Position numbers and translations under genes: made by a program. A stretch of 64,000 nt of DNA, from positions 62,001-126,000 of the forward strand of contig CAIKOJ010000051.1 of the NCBI GenBank assembly GCA_903829015.1, written 5' to 3'. Below are positions 54,541-62,755 of the stretch, piece after piece. Position 1 is the first letter of the stretch. Each line of letters opens with the position of its first letter. Origin of the DNA: an uncultured Bacteroidota bacterium. GTDB lineage: Bacteria > Bacteroidota > Bacteroidia > Chitinophagales > Chitinophagaceae. Below the pieces are notes generated by a model. The model did not search any database. It was not told the DNA's origin and worked only from the letters and a program-made list of their open reading frames with translations.

Positions 54541-56076
54541 ATGCAGCAAATGAACAAACCGACGATAAGTACTTTTGGAGCACTGAAAAAGTCAGGATAT
54601 ACACCAAAGAAGATTAAAGATGAAGTGCGGGGCAACCTGATACAATTTATCAGTGAAAAGCAAAGTCCGTTTCAGACGATACTTGGGTATGAGGATACCG
54701 TAATACCTGATGTGGAGCGGGCGATTCTATCCCGGCACAACATATTGTTTCTGGGACTGCGTGGGCAAGCGAAAACACGTATGGCCCGTGAAATGGTGAA
54801 TCTACTTGATGAGTGGATACCAGTTATAGCCGGCAGTGAGATCAATGACGATCCGTTTGCACCAATATCGCACTACGCGAGGCGGTTGCTTGAGGTAAAT
54901 GGTGATGAAACACCAATAGGCTGGATACACAGGAGTGAGCGGTATGGTGAGAAACTAGCTACGCCTGATGTTTCGGTTGCCGACTTGATCGGGGACATTG
55001 ATCCGATTAAAGCGGCCAATCTCAGGCTTAGTTTCGCTGATGAGCAAGTGCTGCATTATGGTATCATCCCAAGGTCGCACAGAAGTATTTTTGTGATCAA
55101 TGAATTACCTGATCTGCAGGCCAGAATACAGGTTTCACTGTTCAATATTCTGCAGGAAGGAGATATTCAGATCCGTGGCTTTAAGCTCATGCTCCCGTTA
55201 GATATCCTTTTCATATTTACTGCTAATCCGGAAGATTATACCAACAGGGGAAGTATAGTAACGCCATTAAAAGATCGTATCGAAAGCCAGATCATTACAC
55301 ACTATCCAAAAACGATTGAGGTTTCAAGAGCTATTACTGAGCAGGAAGCCAAACTATTACCAGAGCAGGCGCAAAGGGTAGAAGTACCCGAGCTCTGCCG
55401 GCAACTGATCGAACAAATTGCCATGGAGGCACGCAAAAGTGAGTATGTGGATCAGAAGAGTGGAGTTTCTGCGAGGCTCACTATCTCGGCATTTGAAAAT
55501 CTGGTGAGTACTGCCGAACTACGTGCGCTGCAGAACGGTCAAAGTACAACGGTGGTAAGGATCGCTGATTTTGTGGGGGTTGTGCCATCGATTACCGGGA
55601 AAATAGAACTGGTATATGAGGGGGAGCAGGAAGGGCCACTCACTGTTGCCCACAGACTGCTTGGGCAGGCTATCAGATCACTGTTTGCCCTGTATTTCCC
55701 CGACCCTCAGTCGTTTAAGAAAGGCCGCGATAATTCTGGATCAGGAGCCATTGGTAAGACGAAACACAAGCCAAACCCCTACCAGCCGGTTATAGATTGG
55801 TTTGGCAAAGGAAACGACCTCTCGGTGCTGCAGGGTGATACGCCGGAGGTTTATATTGCTAAATTGTATATGGTTGATGGTTTATACGCCGCTGTCAAAC
55901 AATATTATCCGAATGCAGATGAGTCGCAGGCAGGATTGCTTATGGAGTTTCTGCTGCACGGGTTGTCTGAATTTTCGCTAATCAGCAAAAAGGGAGTTGA
56001 AAAGGGGGGATATGCGTTTGCCGACATGTTGGGCAGCATGCTGAATATGAATTTTAGCGAGGAAGACGAAGCCTGA
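54541..56076 (+). CDS. MoxR-like AAA+ ATPase
   Basis: A 511-residue AAA+ protein related to MoxR and magnesium-chelatase ChlI. Walker A is GLRGQAKT (72-79), with alanine in place of the usual third glycine. Walker B is IFVINELPD (183-191), the form with asparagine-glutamate found in this subfamily. The sensor segment FTANPEDYTNRG follows. MoxR ATPases usually act with a VWA-domain protein in metal insertion or remodelling. No such gene is next to it here. Confidence 0.85.
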   Translation: MQQMNKPTISTFGALKKSGYTPKKIKDEVRGNLIQFISEKQSPFQTILGYEDTVIPDVERAILSRHNILFLGLRGQAKTRMAREMVNLLDEWIPVIAGSEINDDPFAPISHYARRLLEVNGDETPIGWIHRSERYGEKLATPDVSVADLIGDIDPIKAANLRLSFADEQVLHYGIIPRSHRSIFVINELPDLQARIQVSLFNILQEGDIQIRGFKLMLPLDILFIFTANPEDYTNRGSIVTPLKDRIESQIITHYPKTIEVSRAITEQEAKLLPEQAQRVEVPELCRQLIEQIAMEARKSEYVDQKSGVSARLTISAFENLVSTAELRALQNGQSTTVVRIADFVGVVPSITGKIELVYEGEQEGPLTVAHRLLGQAIRSLFALYFPDPQSFKKGRDNSGSGAIGKTKHKPNPYQPVIDWFGKGNDLSVLQGDTPEVYIAKLYMVDGLYAAVKQYYPNADESQAGLLMEFLLHGLSEFSLISKKGVEKGGYAFADMLGSMLNMNFSEEDEA

Positions 56077-56170
56077 TAAGGCAATTTAAAGGGGTTTGCG
56101 CCTCAATAGATAGGTATTTTTAGAAAAAATACTTAGATTTGAAACTAATTTTAAAAAAATTGCTCCCAGT

Positions 56171-56893
56171 ATGAAGGCATTATTACTTACAGCCGTCAGT
56201 GTTTTGGCATGTGTAAACTCGATGTTTGCACAGAATTTACCTCCGGATTATTTGTGGGAAGTAGGCATAAATGCTGGTTATAGCAACATGGTGCGACCAA
56301 CCGGACCGGCTGAGTCGTATCAAGGCAATCGTACCAAGGGCGAGCGCGACTATTCTATCCGGTTGAACTATTATGCCAGCGAACATTGGATGTTGAATTT
56401 TGATGCGGGTACCAGACATTGGGCAACTTACGGTAGCGTGCAGATCAACGACCAGATGGGGCAGCAGCTGAAAACGAGAGATGTAACTTTTGTGATGGCT
56501 GACCATGCTGTTGATGAATCAGTTGGTATCAATTATGTGATTCCATTTTATACCAGGTACAATAATTTTAACCGTGCAAATCTTTACTTCGGTGTGATGG
56601 TGGGCCTGATGCAAACGATTAATGATGGGTCGATTGGCTACAGCAAGTACAACCAAGCCCCTGATTCTACGTTGATGTATATGTCGAAGTATAACTATAA
56701 TGCAGGTAACGGATACAATGTAGGCATACAATTAGGTTACACATGGTACATCATTCCACGGTTAGGGCTCAACATTGATCTGGGTGTAAGGTATGCACAC
56801 ATCAAGACAAATGACAGCCGCTACGGGTCTGAAAACTCTAAGTACTATCTGCTTTATTTTCCTGAAACCATTGGTTTAAGGTGGAGGTTTTAA
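56171..56893 (+). CDS. Outer-membrane beta-barrel protein
   Basis: A 240-residue protein with signal peptide MKALLLTAVSVLACVNSMFAQ. Barrel-like strands follow, rich in aromatic and glycine residues (EVGINAGYSNM; LNFDAGTRHWATYG; YNVGIQLGYTWYIIPRLGLNIDLGVRYAH), and the protein ends GLRWRF, a typical terminal aromatic of outer-membrane barrels. No specific function can be assigned. Confidence 0.7.
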   Translation: MKALLLTAVSVLACVNSMFAQNLPPDYLWEVGINAGYSNMVRPTGPAESYQGNRTKGERDYSIRLNYYASEHWMLNFDAGTRHWATYGSVQINDQMGQQLKTRDVTFVMADHAVDESVGINYVIPFYTRYNNFNRANLYFGVMVGLMQTINDGSIGYSKYNQAPDSTLMYMSKYNYNAGNGYNVGIQLGYTWYIIPRLGLNIDLGVRYAHIKTNDSRYGSENSKYYLLYFPETIGLRWRF

Positions 56894-57024
56894 TCCAAAC
56901 GGGAATTAACAACATACTTTAGGAATATTGTTTTCTGAGCTGTTCAACAATACGTTGCTTAACGGTTCACGAGGAGTATTTTGTTTCCAATCTGTTATTG
57001 TCTGGTACCTGCTTTCTTTTTTAT

Positions 57025-57032
57025 TACATTTG
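57025..57032 (+). promoter_or_regulatory. -7 element TACATTTG before the M28 peptidase gene
   Basis: TACATTTG fits TAnnTTTG and is followed after 5 nt by the ATG at 57038. The nearest -33-type TTG (56998-57000) is 24 nt away, a longer spacing than ideal. The short leader resembles that of dcd. Confidence 0.5.
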
Positions 57033-57037
57033 CGCAA

Positions 57038-58714
57038 ATGTTTTTTATGTTTTCGAGGTTTTCCACGTTTGTGTTTTCTATTGCTTTGTGCGTAGTATGT
57101 TCTCCGGTTGTGGCTCAGAAAAAGGCTGACCAGATGATGATCATGCAACTGAAAAATGATATTGGCTATCTGGCCTCAGATGAGTTAGAAGGCAGGCGAA
57201 CCGGAACGATGGGGGAGGGTATAGCAGCAGACTACATAGTACGCAGGTATAAGGATCTGGGCGTTGCGCCCTACAAAGGTCAATACATATATCCGTTTCA
57301 TTTTGTGTACGGGAAAGAGTTATCAATGGCCACGCAGTTGAGGCTGAATGGTATGTTGTTACAGTTAGGTCATGATGCTTTTCCTCTGCCTTTCAGTCCG
57401 AATAAATCAATTGCAGGAGACCTTATACCAGAGGCAAATGAGCAGGGCGGAATTTGGTTGGTGCCTTTGTACAAAGATCAGGAAGAGTCGAACAATGCTC
57501 ATTTTGAGGCAGAAAAATTCATGTATGATCGCACCAGAGAACTGGAAAAAAAAGGTGCATCGGGCGTAATATTTTATGATGGATTTGGGGGTAAATGGCC
57601 GCCTTCATTTAATAAGCAATCAACTTTTGAGGCAACCGGCATACCAGCAATTTTTCTGAGTAACGATGCGTATCAAAAACACATTGTTGGTACATCGTCC
57701 AAAGGTGGTATACCGGTATCAATGGAGATTGTAATTGGCAAAACTGAGCGCATCGGTCACAACATTGCCGGGTTTATAGATAACGGCGCGAAGTATACAG
57801 TGATCGTTGGTGCTCACTACGATCATCTGGGCTATGGCGAAGACGGTAACAGTCTGTTTGCCAATGCCGTTAAAGAACATCAGATACACCATGGTGCCGA
57901 CGACAATGCCAGCGGAACAGCGGCAGTTTTGCAGGTAGCTGCGTGGGTAAAAAACAACCACAAAAAGGCCAGGAACTTCAACTACCTGTTTTTGAATTTT
58001 TCAGGTGAAGAGTTAGGACTGTATGGTTCGAAAGCATTTGTGAAAGAGCATAAAATAGACAGTACGCAGCATGCCTATATGATCAACATGGACATGGTAG
58101 GTCGCTTGAATGACAGTACCCATGCACTGGAACTTGGTGGCGTGGGAACATCGCCGGCATGGAGCGATGTGGCTACAATGGCTGGTAAAGAATTTAAACT
58201 TGTTATTGATAGTTCGGGCCAGGGGCCATCTGATCATACCAGTTTTTACAATGCCGGATTACCTGTATTGTTTCTATTCACTTTACAGCACCATGATTAC
58301 CACAAACCTACAGATATAGCTGAGCGGATCAATTATGCAGGAGAGGCGCAGATCATCAAATATGTGGAGCAAATAATTGCCAAAGAAGACAAGGCGAAAG
58401 TGAAACCTTTATATACACAGACAAAACAAAAATCACCGGGTGCCACACCGTTTAAAGTAACTCTTGGCATAATGCCTGACTATAGTTATCAGGAAGGAGG
58501 TGTGAGAATTGATGGTGTAAGCGAAAACCGTCCCGCTGCAAAAGCAGGACTGAAACAGGGAGACATCATTATCAAGTTGGGACCTATAGATGTGAAAAGT
58601 ATGCAGAGCTATATGGAAGCTCTGGGTAAATTCAAGCCCGGTGATAAAACAGAAGTGATCTTTATGCGCAACGGCAAACAAATGTCTTTGCCAATAGAAC
58701 TGATGGGTAAGTAG
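57038..58714 (+). CDS. M28 family zinc peptidase with C-terminal PDZ domain
   Basis: About 558 residues from ATG 57038 (ATG 57047 is also possible): signal peptide FSTFVFSIALCVVCSPVVAQ. A middle segment resembles a PA domain. The M28 catalytic region has GAHYDHLGYG (zinc H and bridging region), HHGADDNASGTA (metal D), SGEELGLYGS (catalytic/metal E), NMDMVGRL (metal D) and GPSDHTSFY (metal H). The C-terminal 80 residues (EGGVRIDGVSENRPAAKAGLKQGDIIIKLG) are a PDZ domain that can bind C-termini. It probably acts as a periplasmic or outer-surface aminopeptidase. The upstream frame to 56981 lacks a signal and was not used. Confidence 0.9.
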   Translation: MFFMFSRFSTFVFSIALCVVCSPVVAQKKADQMMIMQLKNDIGYLASDELEGRRTGTMGEGIAADYIVRRYKDLGVAPYKGQYIYPFHFVYGKELSMATQLRLNGMLLQLGHDAFPLPFSPNKSIAGDLIPEANEQGGIWLVPLYKDQEESNNAHFEAEKFMYDRTRELEKKGASGVIFYDGFGGKWPPSFNKQSTFEATGIPAIFLSNDAYQKHIVGTSSKGGIPVSMEIVIGKTERIGHNIAGFIDNGAKYTVIVGAHYDHLGYGEDGNSLFANAVKEHQIHHGADDNASGTAAVLQVAAWVKNNHKKARNFNYLFLNFSGEELGLYGSKAFVKEHKIDSTQHAYMINMDMVGRLNDSTHALELGGVGTSPAWSDVATMAGKEFKLVIDSSGQGPSDHTSFYNAGLPVLFLFTLQHHDYHKPTDIAERINYAGEAQIIKYVEQIIAKEDKAKVKPLYTQTKQKSPGATPFKVTLGIMPDYSYQEGGVRIDGVSENRPAAKAGLKQGDIIIKLGPIDVKSMQSYMEALGKFKPGDKTEVIFMRNGKQMSLPIELMGK

Positions 58715-58741
58715 AAAATACAAATGGGTTGGCCTTCTAAA

Positions 58742-59008
58742 TCAGGCATGCCGTAACGGTCCGCTTGTAACACTGCGCACATCACTGTTCGTTTCTTTTT
58801 CAGGTACAGACCTGAAAAATACATCCCATAAAACTGAACTAACGCCGAAGCCTTTGTCGGGGCATTTGTAATGATGCAAATGGTGATTACGCCACAGCGC
58901 TTTCAGGAACCTGGGAGGAGCATAAGCATGTATTGCGAAATGCATACTGCCATAAATAAGATAGCCGAAGATAAAGCCCGGGAAAAAACCAAGGGAATTC
59001 CAATCCAT
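58742..59008 (-). pseudogene. Fatty-acid hydroxylase/sterol desaturase, C-terminal part (second frame)
   Basis: An 88-codon segment (MDWNSLGFFPGFIFGY..., HFAIHAY, NHHLHHYKC, GFGVSSVLWDVFF) carrying the last two histidine boxes of the di-iron FA_hydroxylase fold. It lies in the +1/-1 frame relative to the N-terminal part at 59008-59403. The two meet at TAATG: the stop TAA of the first overlaps the ATG of this one by one base. Without the first part it lacks the other histidine boxes and cannot be a complete enzyme. Homology therefore demands joining of both parts. Confidence 0.75.
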
Positions 59009-59403
59009 TATAGCGTAAAAAAAAACAGGAAGAAAATGCTGGCGATAATGATACTTGGTACTGGGGGCATAAATAAACGCTCTTTATCTCTTGGGTATTC
59101 ATGGTGCACACCATGGATTGCATAAACGATTTTTTTGCCCCGGCTGGTTTCGGCTAAATAGTGAAAAAGAAATCTGTGTATTGAATATTCGAACAGTGTC
59201 CATGTAAACAGGCCTGCGAGAAATAAACCTGATTCGGTGAGCACAGGAATGTCTTTGTAAACGTTACCGTAATAAAGTGTGAGAATAATTACGGGGAAGT
59301 ATAGGGAATAAATGACCACCGGATGAGTTTTTGTCATCATCTCGATATAGTCATTTCGAAAAAGGCGTGCCTGCCCCTTGTTCTTGATCTTATCAAAATT
59401 CAC
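59008..59403 (-). pseudogene. Fatty-acid hydroxylase/sterol desaturase, N-terminal part (ends in frameshift)
   Basis: A 131-codon segment (MNFDKIKNKGQARLFRN...) with membrane helices and the first histidine boxes HRFLFH and HGVHHEYPRD, ending FFLFFFTL and stop just after a run of nine T (minus strand). Skipping one base in the T9 run would continue into FYAIMDWNSLGF, i.e. the second part. Together they give a normal-length FA_hydroxylase family enzyme (about 218 residues), a membrane di-iron enzyme that hydroxylates lipid acyl chains or carotenoids. A sequencing indel, a real frameshift, transcriptional slippage or reinitiation could each explain it. Confidence 0.75.
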
Positions 59404-59441
59404 GGCAATACAAAAGTAGGGAATTTGGGAAAAACAGAAAA

Positions 59442-61817
59442 TCAGTCTGTTAATTTTATGACATCGTTGTCATCTTCTCCCATGAGGAATGCGGCAGCAT
59501 TATTTTTCTTTTCAATCACTTTGTCCATCCAAAGCAGCAGTGCCGGCAGTAGTGTAAGGTTGGTGACCATGGCCAGGAATAAGGTAATAGAGGTAAGGTA
59601 GCCCAGAGATTTTGTACCATCGAACTGAGAAAGAATAAATACGCTGAAACCGGCAATCAAAATCAGTGAGGTATAAATAATGCTGAGGCCGGTATCGTGT
59701 ATAGTACGGCGAACGGTGTCCGCAATACTGTCGTCGTGCCTGGCGAGTTCCTGCTTGAAATTGACCAGAAATCTGATAGTTACGTCGATGGTTATACCTA
59801 ACGCCACAGAGAACACAAGTACGGTTGAGGGTTTTATTCTAATACCCATCCAACCCATTAATCCTGCTGTGATGAGCAACGGCACAATATTTACTACAAT
59901 TGAAATAAGCAGTATTCTCCATGAGCGGAACAGTGCGATCATACAACCGAAAATGATCAGGAAAGCCAGCAAAAGGCTGTCGCGAAGACTGTTGACAATG
60001 AACTTACTACCCTCAAGGAATGTGATACTGGTGCCGGTATAGGTGACTGTGTACTTTGTGCTGTCGAATAACCGGTTTACCTCTGGGCGGATACTATCGA
60101 GCAGTGCAGGAAGGCGTCTGGAACCGACATCAGCCATACTTACGCTGATCCTGGCTTTCTGCTTCGTACTGTCAATAAACGAATGCAATAACCTGCTGAA
60201 CATGGAATTGTTATCGCCTTTGTTTGTTCTGAGGTAAGGCATTACGAAAGCCGCCTGAAGCATATCGCCCGGAACTTCGTAATTTGAAGAATCGCCTCCG
60301 AAATAAGCCTGATTAGCAAATTTTATACCTTCAGTAATAGCAAGCGGGCGACCTATCTCGGGAAAAGTCTGGAGGAACTTTGTAACTTTTTCCATCTTGC
60401 CCAATACATCGAGCGAGAGAACGCCGTTTTTCTTTCTGGTATCCAGCACAATTTCCAACGGCATCACACCTCTGAAGTTCCTTTCAAAGAATTTGAGATC
60501 CTGCGAAACTTTATCAGACTTTGGTAAGTCGTCCACGATATGAGCATCGTTCCTAAGACGCAATAGACCAACTACTGATAAAACGCATATAGCGATTGTG
60601 AAGCCGTAAATCCAGCCGCGGTGACTGAAAACCCAGTTGGTGATATTAGTAAGTAATTTGTTGATCCAGCCACTTTCAAGATATTTTGTGTGCCTTACAT
60701 TGGGTGGAGGCAGGAAGCTAAAGAAAGCAGGGATGAACACCAGCGAAATGAAGAACAGCGCGAGGATGTTGATGCCTGCTACAAGTCCGAATTCTTTGAG
60801 CAATACGCTTTTTGTAAAGAAGAATACACCAAAGCCGATGGCGGCAGTAAGGTTGGTAAAGAAAGTTACGATCCCCATCCTGTCCACCATTCTGAGCAGG
60901 GACTTCATTTTATTGGGATTGCGGTAGTACTCGTAATGGTATCTGTTGAGCAGGTACACACAGTTGGGTATACCGATCACTACAACCAGTGGTGGGATCA
61001 AAGCAGTAAGGATAGTGATCTTGTAGCCCAGTAAGAAAATTGTACCCATAGACCATACTACACCGGTGGCTACCACCAACATTGAAGCCAGCACAGCAGT
61101 GAACGAACGGAAGAAAAATACAAGGATAACCGCAGTGAGGATGAAAGAAACGATAAGGAATAATTTCATTTCAGACTGCACCTTCATGGCCATTTCAGTG
61201 CGAATGAGGGGCAACCCGGAATAGTGTATTTCAGTAGCGTGTTTTTTGGCAAATGCATCTCCCAGTTCTAGTATCCGGGTGATCACTGCGGCTCTTTTCT
61301 CTGAATTGAGTACAGTTTTCTCAATCCGAACTGCCATCAGATAGGCGTTTGATTCAGGGTTGTACAGGAAGTTTTTATAAAAGGGCAGACTTTGAAACTC
61401 TAACCTGAAACTATCGATGTTGACAATTGGTCGCTCAGCTGCAAGCGGCAGTACTTTTAGTTTTTGTGTGGCAGTATCTTTTACAAGTGTAATGGCACCG
61501 GGTATACTCAGCACATTTTCAACTGCCTCTACTGAGTCGATATCAGCAGTAAGTTTAGCATAGTCGTTAAAGAAATCCTTGTTAAAGAAATCTTTTGTCT
61601 GTACACCAATTACCATCAGGTTACCATCCTCTCCAAATTGTTTTCGGAACGCCTGATATTCAATGAATTTTGGGTTATCAACCGGTACTGCGCTGGTGAA
61701 TTCGTAACTGATCTTCACCTTGGCAGCATAGTATCCCATAATGCCGGTACTCGCCAGCAGGATAATAAGCAGAGCGATCCGGAACTTAATTATGAAAGCG
61801 GCGATACTATGCCACAT
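59442..61817 (-). CDS. MMPL/RND-superfamily lipid-type exporter
   Basis: A 791-residue protein with two repeats of the RND MMPL type. Each has one N-terminal helix (residues 12-30; second near 405-425), a periplasmic porter domain, and a five-helix membrane block (for example LFLIVSFILTAVILVFFFRSF; SLLLAFLIIFGCMIALFRSWRILL). The conserved sequences GIPNCVYLLNRYHYE and ALGITIDVTIRFLVNF are the proton-relay helix-4 type segments. Such proteins move lipids, hopanoids or hydrophobic compounds across the inner membrane. The neighbouring split fatty-acid hydroxylase (38 nt downstream) would fit a lipid link. Confidence 0.88.
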   Translation of the reverse strand: MWHSIAAFIIKFRIALLIILLASTGIMGYYAAKVKISYEFTSAVPVDNPKFIEYQAFRKQFGEDGNLMVIGVQTKDFFNKDFFNDYAKLTADIDSVEAVENVLSIPGAITLVKDTATQKLKVLPLAAERPIVNIDSFRLEFQSLPFYKNFLYNPESNAYLMAVRIEKTVLNSEKRAAVITRILELGDAFAKKHATEIHYSGLPLIRTEMAMKVQSEMKLFLIVSFILTAVILVFFFRSFTAVLASMLVVATGVVWSMGTIFLLGYKITILTALIPPLVVVIGIPNCVYLLNRYHYEYYRNPNKMKSLLRMVDRMGIVTFFTNLTAAIGFGVFFFTKSVLLKEFGLVAGINILALFFISLVFIPAFFSFLPPPNVRHTKYLESGWINKLLTNITNWVFSHRGWIYGFTIAICVLSVVGLLRLRNDAHIVDDLPKSDKVSQDLKFFERNFRGVMPLEIVLDTRKKNGVLSLDVLGKMEKVTKFLQTFPEIGRPLAITEGIKFANQAYFGGDSSNYEVPGDMLQAAFVMPYLRTNKGDNNSMFSRLLHSFIDSTKQKARISVSMADVGSRRLPALLDSIRPEVNRLFDSTKYTVTYTGTSITFLEGSKFIVNSLRDSLLLAFLIIFGCMIALFRSWRILLISIVVNIVPLLITAGLMGWMGIRIKPSTVLVFSVALGITIDVTIRFLVNFKQELARHDDSIADTVRRTIHDTGLSIIYTSLILIAGFSVFILSQFDGTKSLGYLTSITLFLAMVTNLTLLPALLLWMDKVIEKKNNAAAFLMGEDDNDVIKLTD

Positions 61818-61927
61818 GAATGAAGCAATTTATTTAACTGTTAAACGGGGGCAAAAGTAATAATAAAAAACCCCAAACCCATGGGAGAATGCATATTTTG
61901 GCTATTTGCGTTAATTCAAAATGAATA

Positions 61928-62689
61928 TTACTTTTTGCCTTTAGTGTTGTGACGTTTTAACCTCCCAGATCCCGGAGAGGAGTGCATATATCTGTAATCC
62001 TTATAACTGTTTCTTATCCACGACTTTAACTCAAGATCTGTAGCCTGCCGGGCAAAGGAGTAATCCATTTTGTATGTGTTCATAAACTGGGCAAGGCTAT
62101 CATCTTTGAGCATAGTTAGTGACGATACCAACGAGGGAGAATACCTGGAATCGATGTACTTCTGTTCCTGTTCCCTTTTGAAATTTTCTTTGAAGCGCTT
62201 ACTGTTTTTATAGCTCTTTGTGAAACGCTGTGCGAGAGAACTGATCAAACCATTGAATGAAATGCCACTTTCGAAGCTGATAGACGGTTTAGCCGGTTTT
62301 TGAGCAAGTTCGTGGCCATACAGAGCCACCATTTCAATGGAATCCTTCTGGTAGGGGGTTAGGTCCTTAAGCACGTACTCAGGCAGTTTTACGTTGATAG
62401 GCAGAAACTCTATGCGCAATGGAGCGTTGCTGCCAATGATTTTTTCGATTGTGTGGTATCCGGGGAAAGTGAATGATAGAATTTCACCGGTTCCTGCACG
62501 AATGACGAAATACCCCTGCTCGTCAGTCATAACGCTTCGCTGGGTAGATATGTTGATGACATTTACGGGAAATAAGGGCTTTTGCGATTCTCCATCAATA
62601 ACTACTCCTTTAATAGTCTGTGCCAGAGCAACAGGACCCAATAGTACCAATATCAATAAAATATGCCGCAAGTTGAGTGAATGTTGCAT
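61928..62689 (-). CDS. Carboxypeptidase-regulatory-like domain protein
   Basis: A 253-residue secreted or outer-membrane-associated protein from ATG 62689 with signal MQHSLNLRHILLILVLLGPVALAQ. Residues about 25-110 form a CarboxypepD_reg-like domain (TIKGVVIDGESQKPLFPVNVINISTQRSVMTDEQGYFVIRAG...), the same fold as the N-terminus of TonB-dependent receptors. The remainder is helical and basic. No receptor barrel follows. The frame extends upstream (ATG 62740), but only ATG 62689 puts the signal peptide at the N-terminus. Confidence 0.78.
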   Translation of the reverse strand: MQHSLNLRHILLILVLLGPVALAQTIKGVVIDGESQKPLFPVNVINISTQRSVMTDEQGYFVIRAGTGEILSFTFPGYHTIEKIIGSNAPLRIEFLPINVKLPEYVLKDLTPYQKDSIEMVALYGHELAQKPAKPSISFESGISFNGLISSLAQRFTKSYKNSKRFKENFKREQEQKYIDSRYSPSLVSSLTMLKDDSLAQFMNTYKMDYSFARQATDLELKSWIRNSYKDYRYMHSSPGSGRLKRHNTKGKK

Positions 62690-62755
62690 AAAACTAAAGA
62701 ATAATTCAGGGTGCGAAATACCGCACAACTGATTTGGCATTTATTTATGAATTCG

